Assembly: GCA_963813495.1 (NCBI GenBank)
Contig: CAWEZC010000003.1
Location: forward strand, 62,001 to 126,000
Origin: JACVRW01 sp963813495
GTDB taxonomy: Bacteria; Actinomycetota; Thermoleophilia; Solirubrobacterales; Thermoleophilaceae
DNA length: 64,000 nt
Reading direction: 5' to 3'
Positions 47,098-56,900 of this stretch are shown here, in pieces. The stretch's first letter is position 1. Each line of letters begins with the position of its first letter. The notes under the pieces are model-generated. The model was not told the DNA's origin, did not search any database, and saw nothing but the letters and a program-made list of their open reading frames with translations. A program made the translations under genes and the position numbers.

Positions 47098-47307
47098 GAG
47101 TCCACCTGGCATCCGGGTGTCGCGACGTGATCGGGCATTAGCTCTCCAAGGTCAGGGCCGGTTCGCATAAGTCAACGGCGCCGCGCGGGCCGATCTTGCG
47201 TCGAACGGGCCTGAAACATCACGCAAGAGATGGCGCCACGCGCCGTTCTATGGACGTGGCTCGCCCGCCACACGAGGTCTTCAGAGCGGGAAAAGGACAT
47301 TGGCCCA

Positions 47308-48380
47308 ATGAACCCAGAACTGATCCAACTTCTCCAGTGCCCACAGTGCGGGCGCCCGGAGCTCCAACTCGCGGCCGGCCCTGCGGGGGCCTCAACGCCG
47401 CCGGAAGTTGCGGAAGGCGCGCTCGTCTGTGACTGCGGGGCGCAGTATCCGGTGCGCGGAGGCATTCCGCGCCTGCTCTCCCCCGCGCTGAGCAGGACGT
47501 CAAGAGCGCACAGAAGACGTTCTCGCTCGAATGGGAAAACTTCCGTGCTGGTGAGCGCAACTGGGGCCAGGAGATGGATCACCGGCGCCAGGTGTTCATA
47601 ACCAGCATGGGCTTCGACCCGGCGAGCCCCAACGGCGGTGGTCCCGCCGAGCTCAAGGGGAAGCGGATCCTCGACGCCGGCTGCGGCAGCGGCGAGCTGT
47701 CGATCGACATGGCAGACAGCCTCGGGATGGAGGTCGTAGCGCTCGACCTGGCCTTCGGGATAGAACAGGCGTATAGGCGCAACACAAGCTCCGGGATCCA
47801 CTTTCTCCAGGGGTCGGTGCTGGAGCCGCCGCTGAGCCCGGTCTTCGACTACGTCTATTGCGCCGGAGTCCTGGTCGCGGTCCCGGACGCGCGCGCGGGC
47901 TTCCGGGCGATCATTCGCACGCTCAAGCCTGGGGGCCGGTGCCTGATCTGGATGTACCACCCGATCGACCGAAGGCACCACCCGACCGACCACCGCAAGC
48001 TCAGGGTCTATGACCTGATCAGGAGGAGGGTTACCTCGCGACTCCCGATCAGGGTCCAGCGCGGGCTCTACTCGACCGTGATCCCGGCCTATCTGGCCAA
48101 GGAGCGGGTGAGCGCCATGCTCGGCCGGGACACTGACACACTCACGTGGCACGAGAAGATGCAGCAACTGGTCGACTTCTTCTCTCCGGTGTATCAGCAT
48201 CGGTACACGGCCGAGGAGATCGTGGCGTGGTTCCGCGAGGAGGGCTTCGAAAACATCGAGCCCACCGACGCGGGTCCTTATGGCTTCGCGGTGCGCGGGG
48301 ATCTCGTGGCTTGCGCTGCCGCCACTACGTCCTTTGACACTCGCTCCCGGGGAGAAGCTCTTGAACACTCGAATCCTTGA
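47308..48380 (+). CDS. SAM-dependent methyltransferase with Trm112-like zinc ribbon (one frameshift)
   Basis: Begins MNPELIQLLQCPQCGRPELQ, a zinc-ribbon domain (CPQC near 11, CDCG near 45) of the Trm112 type, then YPVRGGIPRLLSP. A one-base indel near 47510 splits it; the next frame resumes EQDVKSAQKTFSLEWENFRA and holds the class I core ILDAGCGSGELSIDMADSLG, DYVYCAGVLVAVPDARAGFR and LKPGGRCLIWMYHPID. The C-terminal WHEKMQQLVDFFSPVYQHRY region matches the next gene, a paralog. The acceptor is unknown; a sugar or glycolipid is plausible. Diverges from the epimerase with a 210-base gap. Confidence 0.85.
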
Positions 48381-49362
48381 ATGGCTGGCCTGTCCCACCT
48401 GCGGTGACATGCTCACGGTGCAGGACAGCGAAGACGTGACTGAGGTGCAGGACGGAAGGCTGCGCTGCGATCGCGGCCACGCCTTCCCTGTCGTGGCGGG
48501 CATCCCTCGCTTTCTGGATGCCGGCGACGCCACCGACGCCGAGTCGATTCACACGAGCTTCAGCAGCGAGTGGGCCCAGTTCGACTACGACGGGGACCGG
48601 GCCTGGGGCCAGGACCTTCAAGAACGCCGGGAGATCGCGCTGCGCGAGCTGGACTGCGAGCCCGACCACCTGAAAGGCAAGCTCGTTCTCGACGCAGGAT
48701 GCGGGGCCGGCCTGTTGTCCCATCTGCTTGTAGAGATGGGTGCCGAGGTCGTCAGCGCCGACATCAGCCGCAGCGTCGACGCCGCCCGGCACCACTTCGC
48801 CGCGCGGGGTGTCGATCGGCTGCACTTCATTCAGACCGACTTGGCCCGTCCGCCCCTGCAACGCGAGACCTTCGACCTCGTCTTCTCCGGGGGAGTGCTT
48901 CACCACAACCCGGATACCCGCGTCGCGCTGGAGGCCATCACCGGGCTGGTTGCGCCCGGCGGCCAAATCTACGTGTGGCTCTACGGGCCCACGCCTGGCA
49001 TTGCGCACCGGTTGCGCGGCGCGGTGCGGCGAGTCATGGTCGACTTGCCCCCGCCTCTGCAGCGGGGCGTGCTGCGTGTCTGGACCGTGCAGTCGATCGG
49101 TCGCCAGCACCTGCGGCGCGTCACGGGCCGAGCCCGGCCTCACGACGGCGTGACCTATCGGGAGAAGCTCCTGACGCTCCTCGATCACTACACGCCGCGC
49201 TACCGCTGGGAGCACACGCCCGAGGAGCTGGCCGGCTGGTACCGCGCGCTCGGTTTCAGTGACATCAAGACCACCGAGGTGTCCGAATGGGGCTTTGGGG
49301 TGCTGGCACGCCGCAGTGGCGAGCGCTCGCAGGCCACAGCCGAGCTCACCGCAACCGCCTGA
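48361..49362 (+). CDS. SAM-dependent methyltransferase with Trm112-like zinc ribbon, paralog
   Basis: A 333-residue protein from TTG 48361, preceded by GGGGAGAAG, overlapping the end of the previous gene by 20 bases. The zinc ribbon (WLACPTCGDMLTV, LRCDRGHAFPVVAGIPRFL) and core (LVLDAGCGAGLLSHLLVEMG, LVFSGGVLHHNPDTRVALEA, LVAPGGQIYVWLYGP) are complete. The C-terminal WEHTPEELAGWYRALGFSDI is a methyltransferase tail shared with its neighbour. The tandem pair probably arose by duplication and may methylate successive positions. Its frame is intact. Confidence 0.88.
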   Translation: MNTRILEWLACPTCGDMLTVQDSEDVTEVQDGRLRCDRGHAFPVVAGIPRFLDAGDATDAESIHTSFSSEWAQFDYDGDRAWGQDLQERREIALRELDCEPDHLKGKLVLDAGCGAGLLSHLLVEMGAEVVSADISRSVDAARHHFAARGVDRLHFIQTDLARPPLQRETFDLVFSGGVLHHNPDTRVALEAITGLVAPGGQIYVWLYGPTPGIAHRLRGAVRRVMVDLPPPLQRGVLRVWTVQSIGRQHLRRVTGRARPHDGVTYREKLLTLLDHYTPRYRWEHTPEELAGWYRALGFSDIKTTEVSEWGFGVLARRSGERSQATAELTATA

Positions 49363-50714
49363 TTCGTCGGATCGCCGCCGCCGCCGGAGCTCTCGTGGCT
49401 CTGGCGCTCATGGCGGCGGGGTCGATGGCGTTGCTCGGCGGGGATTCGGAGCCCGCGGCGCCGGGCGGTCCGCGTCCGCCGGCGCTCGCGCCAGCCTCAC
49501 ACTATGTCCACCGAGGGTCCCCGGACTGCCGGGATCGTCGTACGGTCAGAAGAGCGCGCTCGGCCCAGACCCCGTGGTGCAGCCTCAGGAGGGCACTCGG
49601 TGTTGCCCCTCCCGGCGCCGTGGTCGATGTCCGCGGCGGGCCCTACCCGCGACTCGAGGCAAATGAGTTCTCACGCCCCGCCTATGTGACGCTGCGGGGG
49701 CGTGCCGGGGAGGCGGTGACCCTGGCGGGCGTGGACATCCGCAACTCGGATCACCTGCGTCTTGAGGCATTCAGGATCGACGGCCGGTTCGAAGTCCTCG
49801 AATCGGCCCGCGACCTCCAGGTCGTGGGCAACGAGCTGAGTCGCCAGCGCAGCGGGATGTTCCTCTTCGGTTGGGAGGGGCAGCAGGTGCGCGACGTGTT
49901 GATCGAGCGCAACCTGATCCGGGACATCGACTACACGGGCGAGCAGGGAACGGGTGAGGGCTACGGGATCCAGCTGACGGGCTCCATCAGCCACGTGACT
50001 ATCCGGGACAACACCATCCAGAGCGTCGCCGAGGACTACATACAAGGAGGCGGCAGCCACATCACCGTCGAGCGCAACAGGTTCCTCGGGCCGGGTCTGC
50101 GCTACACCCATCCCCAGGCGCACGCAGACCTGTGGCAGATCTTCGCTCCGTCCGAGCACATCACGTTCCGCAACAACGTGGTCCGTGACACCGGCACCAA
50201 CAACGGGATCCTGATCCAGTTCTCAGGCCAGACCCAGCCCCACCGGGACGTCACGATCGAGAACAACGCCATCTACAACGGCTCCGACGGCTACGACATG
50301 ACCGTGATGAACACGCAGGGCCTGCGGATCGTGAACAACACCTTCGTCGGCAGCCGCTGGGGCGTGGCGCTCCGCCGTGATCCGATCGTGGACGACGGGA
50401 GCGGCTACGTGGTCGTCAACAACATCTTCGACGCCAGCGAAGGAGATCCCTTCAGCATGGAGGAGCCCTGGGGCCGAGAAGATCACAACCTGATCAGGAG
50501 TCGTGGCGACGCCGTGCCCTCAGCGCTCGGGCCCCACGATGTCATCGCCGCCGATCCGGGGTTCGTCGACTCCCGAGGCGGTGATCTGCGGCTGCGGTCA
50601 GGCAGCCCGGCGATCGATGCCGGAACAGCAGATGAGGGTCCTGAGCGGGATCTCGACGGTAACGCCCGACGGGGAGATCCCGATCTCGGTGCGTACGAGT
50701 TCGGTCCGGACTGA
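49359..50714 (+). CDS. Secreted or membrane-anchored right-handed beta-helix protein
   Basis: About 450 residues. A hydrophobic N-terminus (LIRRIAAAAGALVALALMAA) acts as signal or anchor. The beta-helix repeats start near residue 110: YVTLRGRAGEAVTLAGVDIR, LQVVGNELSRQRSGMFLFG, HVTIRDNTIQSVAED, HITVERNRFLGPG, ITFRNNVVRDTGTNNGILIQ and DVTIENNAIYNGSDGYDMTV. The C-terminus (GSPAIDAGTADEGPERDLDG) is a classic polysaccharide-lyase/choice-of-anchor-type ending. Start is ambiguous: a CTG at 49359 forms a CTGA overlap with the previous stop; GTG 49394 or ATG 49410 are alternatives; an ATG at 49287 lies inside the previous gene. Possibly a polymer lyase or binding protein. Confidence 0.85.
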   Translation: MIRRIAAAAGALVALALMAAGSMALLGGDSEPAAPGGPRPPALAPASHYVHRGSPDCRDRRTVRRARSAQTPWCSLRRALGVAPPGAVVDVRGGPYPRLEANEFSRPAYVTLRGRAGEAVTLAGVDIRNSDHLRLEAFRIDGRFEVLESARDLQVVGNELSRQRSGMFLFGWEGQQVRDVLIERNLIRDIDYTGEQGTGEGYGIQLTGSISHVTIRDNTIQSVAEDYIQGGGSHITVERNRFLGPGLRYTHPQAHADLWQIFAPSEHITFRNNVVRDTGTNNGILIQFSGQTQPHRDVTIENNAIYNGSDGYDMTVMNTQGLRIVNNTFVGSRWGVALRRDPIVDDGSGYVVVNNIFDASEGDPFSMEEPWGREDHNLIRSRGDAVPSALGPHDVIAADPGFVDSRGGDLRLRSGSPAIDAGTADEGPERDLDGNARRGDPDLGAYEFGPD

Positions 50715-50738
50715 TCCGCTCTCCTTCGACATCCCGGC

Positions 50739-52022
50739 TCAGCTCGCCGGGTCAGGCGCCACAGCGGCGACGGCTCGATCGGCGACCTGGCGGGCGTAGT
50801 AGCGGCCCGTACCCGCGAGCAACGCGGCGCTGTCGCGTACCGAAAGCGTCCGGTTGCGGTGCGTCTTCTCGAGCGCCGTGAGCAACGGCTCGGAGACCAC
50901 GTCCCAGCGCAGCCCGTCAGCGAGGCGGCGCCCGGCTGCCTGGGCATCGGCGAGTCGATCCGGACTTCCGGCCAGTTCCAGCAGGGCCTCCGCCACGCTC
51001 GCCGGGTCCCCCGGCTTGAGCAGCCTGGCGAAGCCGGCCGCGCCGAACTGCTCAGCGAGCTCATCACCGCGGCCCAGCACGCAGGGCAAGCCGGCCCAGA
51101 GGTAGTCCATGTAGCGCGCTCGCGCGGCAAGCTCCGCCTCCGGAGTCTCGTGGTGCAGAGTCAGCCCGATGTCGGCCTCACCGAGGTAGTCGTGGCGCGC
51201 CTCGTACGGGATCCAGTCATCCAGGAAGAGCACAGTCTGCCCCAGCAGTCCGAGCGAACGGGCGAGGTCGCGTGCCTGCTCGGTGGCCGCCATGCGCTCC
51301 ACATCTGGCTTGGCCGAACGGCCGGCCGTGATCACGAGCTTTACGTCAGGCCGGGCCGCGGCCATGCGCTCGAAGGCGCGAATGGCGGTCTCCGCGTCGA
51401 GCCAGCGCCACACGCTCCCCCACCACAGGACGACGATGTCGCCCTGGGCGATCTGAGGAAAGTGCTCCCGCAGAGGCCTCGCCGTCCCGGGTCCAGGATC
51501 CGCAGGGATGCCGAACGGAACCACGATCGGGTCCGCGGCGCCTTCCACCCGGAGCGACTCCGAGGCGCTACGAAGGGCGTCACGCTGTGGCGCCGCGGCG
51601 CACAACACCACGTCCGCGTAGCGCAGCTGGAGCTCGCGCACCGCACGGGCCGCCCACAGTTCGCTCGCCTTGAAACGGCCGGCCCCCAAGGTGGCGAGCT
51701 CGAGCTCGAGCGGGTCGTACTGGTCGGACACCGCCACCAGGCGACACAGCGACTTAAGTGCGAGCAGGAACGGCGGCAGGCAGTGCGAGATCACGATGTC
51801 GTGGCGCAACGCTTCGTACACGAGCCGACGCCGGCTCCAGGGAACGAGGCGCACGCCATCCCGCTGACCACCGGCGCGGGCCTTGATCACCGCGGTCACG
51901 TCGTGGTCGGCGGTCAGGGCGCAGGCGAACTGCCAGGCCCGGATCTCGGGACCGCTCAGCCGCTCTCCCAGTTCTCCCGGGACCAGGACGAGGATGCGAC
52001 GACGCTGAGGTCTCAAGGGCAT
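50739..52022 (-). CDS. Glycosyltransferase family 4/1-like (GT-B fold)
   Basis: A 427-residue enzyme. RILVLVPGELGERLSGPEIR opens the N-domain, and IVISHCLPPFLLALK and YDPLELELATLG follow. The C-domain contains VVLWWGSVWRWLDAETAIRA, VKLVITAGRSAKPDVERM, and LTLHHETPEAELAARARYMD, which resembles the donor-binding EARxR-type motif. LPCVLGRGDELAEQFGAAGF ends it. It is 24 bases from the convergent beta-helix gene and six bases from the GT2 gene upstream, so they form a minus-strand pair. Donor unknown. Confidence 0.88.
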   Translation of the reverse strand: MPLRPQRRRILVLVPGELGERLSGPEIRAWQFACALTADHDVTAVIKARAGGQRDGVRLVPWSRRRLVYEALRHDIVISHCLPPFLLALKSLCRLVAVSDQYDPLELELATLGAGRFKASELWAARAVRELQLRYADVVLCAAAPQRDALRSASESLRVEGAADPIVVPFGIPADPGPGTARPLREHFPQIAQGDIVVLWWGSVWRWLDAETAIRAFERMAAARPDVKLVITAGRSAKPDVERMAATEQARDLARSLGLLGQTVLFLDDWIPYEARHDYLGEADIGLTLHHETPEAELAARARYMDYLWAGLPCVLGRGDELAEQFGAAGFARLLKPGDPASVAEALLELAGSPDRLADAQAAGRRLADGLRWDVVSEPLLTALEKTHRNRTLSVRDSAALLAGTGRYYARQVADRAVAAVAPDPAS

Positions 52023-52028
52023 GCTCGC

Positions 52029-52970
52029 CTACAGCTCCGCTCCGGAACCACGCAGCGGCGGGCGCCCGAGTCCCAGAATCACGGCCAAGCCTGAGCGCTC
52101 GCCCCGCAAGCGTTCTCGCAGGGAAGGGCGCACGATCGCAGGCAGGGCAAAGACAACCAGGCGCACGACGTGGCCCAGGCCGAGAGCGGCGCGGACCCCG
52201 AGCCGTTTGAACGGTCCGAAGTGCTTGGCCGCGAATAGCATGCGGGAATAGCTCAGCTGCGCCATCAGGTCGCTCCGGTGTCGCAGGCCGGAATGATGGG
52301 TCACGGCCATCACCGGCAGATGCCTGACCTCCCAGCCGGCGCGCCGGAAGCGGTAGCACCAATCGATCTCCTCGGAATAGAGGAAGAAGCGATCGTCGAG
52401 CCGGCCCACCACGTCTATCGCCTCCCGGCGAGCGATGAGAAAGGCGCCTACCAGCCAGTCCACGGGCCCCTCCCGCTCGTAGCGCTCGGCGCGAGTCTCG
52501 AGTTCCTGCAGCGTAGTCAGTACCGGCCAGTGGGCCGCAAAGAGGGCCTCGCCGAGGTCCCGCGCGGGCGAGGGGTAGCGCCGAATCGACGGTTGGAGCC
52601 TGCCATCGGGGCCGCGCTGCACGACACTTGCGAGGCCCACCTCCGGTCGGGCGTCCATGGCCCTGACCAGCTCGGCCAGGCTGCCGTCGAGGATCTCAAT
52701 GTCCGGGTTGAGCAACAGGACATAACGGCCCGTGGCCTGCCGGAGGGCGGCGTTGTTGCCCGCGGCGAATCCGCGATTGGGGCCCCGAAGCACCGTGACA
52801 TCGGGTAGCTCCGCCTCGATCGCGTCCGGCGTTCCGTCGATCGACCCGCTGTCGACGACGAGCCACTCGACGCTGACCATGCCGGTGGCCGCACGCGCCG
52901 AGCGCAGCGTGGTCAGCGCCAGCTCGCGGCCGTTGTGCGTCACCATGATCACGCTGAGGTCGGTAGACAT
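52029..52970 (-). CDS. Glycosyltransferase family 2, rhamnosyltransferase-like
   Basis: A 313-residue GT-A enzyme of the WbbL/RfbN type. SVIMVTHNGRELALTTLRSA opens it, VEWLVVDSGSIDGTPDAIEA follows with DSGS in the nucleotide site, and YVLLLNPDIEILDGSLAELV holds the DxD-like NPDIE. DWLVGAFLIARREAIDVVGR and FFLYSEEIDWCYRFRRAGWE are the acceptor-side blocks typical of rhamnosyltransferases. The hydrophobic C-terminal stretch may associate with the membrane. Donor dTDP-rhamnose is likely from family type but not proven. Confidence 0.88.
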   Translation of the reverse strand: MSTDLSVIMVTHNGRELALTTLRSARAATGMVSVEWLVVDSGSIDGTPDAIEAELPDVTVLRGPNRGFAAGNNAALRQATGRYVLLLNPDIEILDGSLAELVRAMDARPEVGLASVVQRGPDGRLQPSIRRYPSPARDLGEALFAAHWPVLTTLQELETRAERYEREGPVDWLVGAFLIARREAIDVVGRLDDRFFLYSEEIDWCYRFRRAGWEVRHLPVMAVTHHSGLRHRSDLMAQLSYSRMLFAAKHFGPFKRLGVRAALGLGHVVRLVVFALPAIVRPSLRERLRGERSGLAVILGLGRPPLRGSGAEL

Positions 52971-53054
52971 AGGTCCCTAGGAAACGCGCGGGGTGTGCCG
53001 CATTTTTCGGCCGACGGTCTGGAAGGAAGAGCGGCCGGGGGCCGTTGACTTCAC

Positions 53055-53852
53055 GTGAACGCAGTTGACGTCGCGTCGCCCGGGGCCCGCTTGTCAGCGC
53101 TACCCCGCCGCTCTCTCTCGAGTGCCAAACGTCGCGCCCGAGTTGTCCTGAACCGCGAAGAGCGCCGACACGCGGCCGTGCGGCGGCGGCTGGCCACCCA
53201 GCACCTCAGCGGGACCGGCCTCGAGATCGGCGCGCTGCACCAGCCGCTTCGGCTGCCGTCAGGTGCGCACGCGCGCTATGTCGACCGCATGACGGTCCCG
53301 GAGCTGCGACGGCAGTATCCCGAGCTCGCCAGCCTCGATCTGGTCGCGCCCGATGTGATCGACGACGGTGAGACGCTCGGAAGCGTGGAGGACGGCTCGG
53401 TCGACTTCGTGATCGCCAACCACCTAATCGAGCACTGCCAGGACCCGATCGGCACTTTGAAGGCCTTTGCCCGGGTTCTGACGCCGGATGGCGTCCTCTA
53501 CATGGCGGTGCCAGATGCTCGTGAGACTTTCGACCGCCGCCGCCCCCTGACGTCGCTCGAGCACATCGTCCGCGACCATGTCGAGGGACCCGGCTGGTCC
53601 CGCTCCGGCCACTTCGAGGAGTGGGTTGGACTCGTCGGCCAGGTGCCGGCAGATCAGGTGGTCGAGCAGGCGCGACAGCTAGACGAGAGTGACTACTCGA
53701 TCCATTTCCACGTCTGGACGCTGGACTCTTTCCTCGAGCTTCTCGTCCACTGCCGTTCAACATTGAGCATCCCGTTTGCGATCGAGTCGGTGGAGCGCAA
53801 CGGGCTTGAGTTCGTCGTGATCCTGCACCGTGAGGCCGAGAGGGATACCTGA
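53055..53852 (+). CDS. SAM-dependent methyltransferase (Methyltransf_11 type)
   Basis: A 265-residue enzyme from a GTG. GTGLEIGALHQPLRLPSGAH is the glycine-rich SAM motif, VEDGSVDFVIANHLIEHCQD the acidic post-motif, and VLTPDGVLYMAVPDARETFD the following strand. EHIVRDHVEGPGWSRSGHFE suits a glycan- or phospholipid-associated subgroup also seen beside glycosyltransferases. The first 40 residues are basic. It is transcribed away from the GT2 gene, with an 84-base spacer. Its acceptor is unknown. Confidence 0.85.
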   Translation: MNAVDVASPGARLSALPRRSLSSAKRRARVVLNREERRHAAVRRRLATQHLSGTGLEIGALHQPLRLPSGAHARYVDRMTVPELRRQYPELASLDLVAPDVIDDGETLGSVEDGSVDFVIANHLIEHCQDPIGTLKAFARVLTPDGVLYMAVPDARETFDRRRPLTSLEHIVRDHVEGPGWSRSGHFEEWVGLVGQVPADQVVEQARQLDESDYSIHFHVWTLDSFLELLVHCRSTLSIPFAIESVERNGLEFVVILHREAERDT

Positions 53853-53957
53853 GGGCGTGGGGGAAATTCGGCTGAGCTTTCTTGGGGTTGGCCGCCGGCG
53901 GGCGTACGGTCGGTTTGAGGTCGTCCCTCCCCTTGAGTGCGTGGCTCCGGAGGCCCG

Positions 53958-56900
53958 TTGATCGTTCGCATCCTCTCGCTCGCTGTCCTCGCCGTCGTGC
54001 TGGCCCTCTCCCCCGCCGCTCCGGCCGCGGCCGCGCCCTGCGACCCGCCGATCGCCAACGAGATCGCGTGCGAGAACTCCAAGCCGGGCAGCCCCGCCAG
54101 CGAGTGGGACGTGTCGGGCTCGGGCGACGCCAACATCCAGGGCTTCACCACCGACATCAGCGCGGACCAGGGGCAGACGGTCCAGTTCAAGATCGACTCC
54201 GTCACGAGCCTGTACCGGCTCGACATCTACCGGATGGGCTACTACGGCGGGACGGGCGCGCGCAGGGTCGACACGGTACGCCCACTCGGTGGCGTGTCCC
54301 AGCAGCCGGCCTGCCTGAGCCAAGCGGCCACCGGGCTGGTCGACTGCGGCAACTGGTCGGTTTCGGCCTCGTGGGTGGTGCCGGCCGACGCGGTGTCGGG
54401 CATCTACTTCGCGCGGCTCGTGCGCGAGGACGGCACCGGAGGCGACAGCCACATGATGTTCGTCGTCCGCGACGACGACGGCGCCTCCGAGCTGCTGTTC
54501 CAGACCTCGGACACCACCTGGCAGGCCTACAACCGCTACGGCGGCAACAGCCTCTACACCGGCTCGCCCGCCGGGCGCGCCTACAAGGTCAGCTACAACC
54601 GCCCCTTCACGACGCGCGGCTACGCGCCCGAGGACTGGGTCTTCAACGCCGAGTACCCGATGGTGCGCTGGATGGAGCGCAACGGCTACGACGTCAGCTA
54701 CACCACCGGCGTGGACAGCCAGCGCCGCGGCGCCGAGCTGCTGGAGCACGAAACGCTTCCTGTCGGTGGGCCACGACGAGTACTGGTCCGGCGGACAACG
54801 CGCCAACTTCGAGGCCGCGCGGGCGGCCGGGGTGAATCTCGCCTTCTTCAGCGGCAACGAGGTCTTCTGGAAGACGCGCTGGGAGCCCAGCATCGACGCC
54901 TCGGCGAGCGCCAACCGCACGCTCGTCTCCTACAAGGAGACCCACGCCAACGCCAAGATCGATCCCCAGCCGGGCGTCTGGACCGGCACCTGGCGCGACC
55001 CGCGCTTCAGCCCGCCAGCCGACGGCGGCCGGCCCGAGAACGCGCTCACCGGGCAGTTGTTCATGGTCAACGACGGAGCGACCACGGCCATACAGGTGCC
55101 CTCCGATGACGGCAAGATGCGCCTTTGGCGCAACACCAGCGTGGCGACGCTGGCGGCAGGGGCAACCGCGACCCTCGGACCCAGCACACTCGGGTACGAG
55201 TGGGATGAGGACCCGGACAACGGCTTCCGGCCGGCGGGCTCGCTCCGCATGTCGAGCACGACGGTGCAGAGCGCGCCGGTGCTGACCGACTACGGCTCGA
55301 ACTTCGGCTCCGGCGAGGCCAACCACCACCTCACGCTCTACAGAGCCAACAGCGGGGCGCTCGTCTTCGGCGCGGGCACCGTGCAGTGGTCCTGGGGACT
55401 CGACAACCAGCACGACCGGGGCAGCGCAGCGGCGGACGCCCGCATGCAGCAGGCCACGGCCAACCTGTTCTCCGACATGGGCGCACAGCCGGCCACCCTG
55501 CAGTCCGGCCTGGTGGCTCCCACGCCGAGCACCGACAGCGCCAAGCCCACGTCGACCATCACCTTCCCAGCCAGCGGCGCCCAGCTCTCCGGCGGCCAGC
55601 AGATCACCATCACCGGCACGGCCACGGACGCGGGCGGCGGCACCGTGGGCGGCGTGGAGGTCTCCACCGACGGCGGCACCACCTGGCATCCCGCCACTGG
55701 GCGCGGCAGCTGGACCTACCGCTGGACGCCCACCGGGAGCGGCTCGTGGACGATCCGCAGCCGAGCGGCGGACGACAGCGCCAACCTCGAGACTCCCTCC
55801 GCCGGCGTGACCGGCACCGTGGGAGCGCAGACCTGCCCCTGCACGATCTGGAGCGGCTCCACGCTGCCCGCCAACGAGGTCGAGCCCAACGACAACGCGG
55901 CGGTGGAGCTCGGCGTCAAGTTCCGCGCACAGGTCGACGGCCAGATCACAGGCGTGCGCTTCTACAAGGGCACCACCAACACCGGCACCCACGTCGGCCA
56001 CCTGTGGTCGCGCACCGGCACCATGCTCGCCGAGGCCACCTTCACCGGTGAGACCGCGCGCGGCTGGCAGCAGGTCGTCGTTCGCCAACCCGGTCTCCGT
56101 GACTGCCGGCACCACGTACGTCGCCTCCTACCACGCGCCGGTGGGCCATTACGCCTGGGATCGCTCCTACTTCGCGAACTCCGGCTTCGACAGCGGACCG
56201 TTGCGGGCGCTGGCCGAGGGTGAGGACGGCGGCAACGGCGTCTATTCCTACGGCCCCAGCCGCACCTTCCCGAACAACACCTACCTGTCCGAGAACTACT
56301 GGGTCGACGTGGTCTTCCAGACCGGTGGCAGCGGTCCCGACACGACCCCGCCGACGGTCACCGACACCGCTCCGGCCAACAACGCAACCGGAATCAGTGC
56401 CGGCGCGAACGTCACCTCGACCTTCAGTGAGCCGATGAGCCCGGCCAGCATCAGCGGCACGACCTTCGAGCTGCGCGGCCCGGGCGGCACCGCCGTCAAC
56501 GCGGCCGTGACCTACGACTCCGCCCTGCGCACCGCCGTGCTGAACCCGGCGAGCCCGTTGGCCGACGAGACGACCTACACCGCCACCGTCAAGAGCGGCG
56601 CGAGCGGAGTCAAGGACGTGGCCGGCAACGCGTTGGTCAACGACCGGACCTGGTCGTTCACCACGGCTGCCGCTCCCCCACCCGGCGGGGGCTGCCCCTG
56701 CTCGATCTGGCCGGGATCCGCCGTGCCCGCCAACGAGGCCCAGACCTCAGACAACGGCGCGGTCGAACTGGGCGTCAAGTTCCGTCCCCAGAGCGACGGC
56801 CAGATCACCGGCCTGCGCTTCTACAAGGGGACGAGCAACACGGGAACGCACGTCGGTCACCTCTGGTCGCGCACCGGCACCCAGCTGGCGGAGGCCACCT

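Noticed and set aside
50734..50752. Terminator CCCGGC/GCCGGG between the convergent beta-helix and GT4 genes
   Set aside because: The stem is only six bases, overlaps the end of the GT4 coding region and has no T-run; likely chance in GC-rich sequence.
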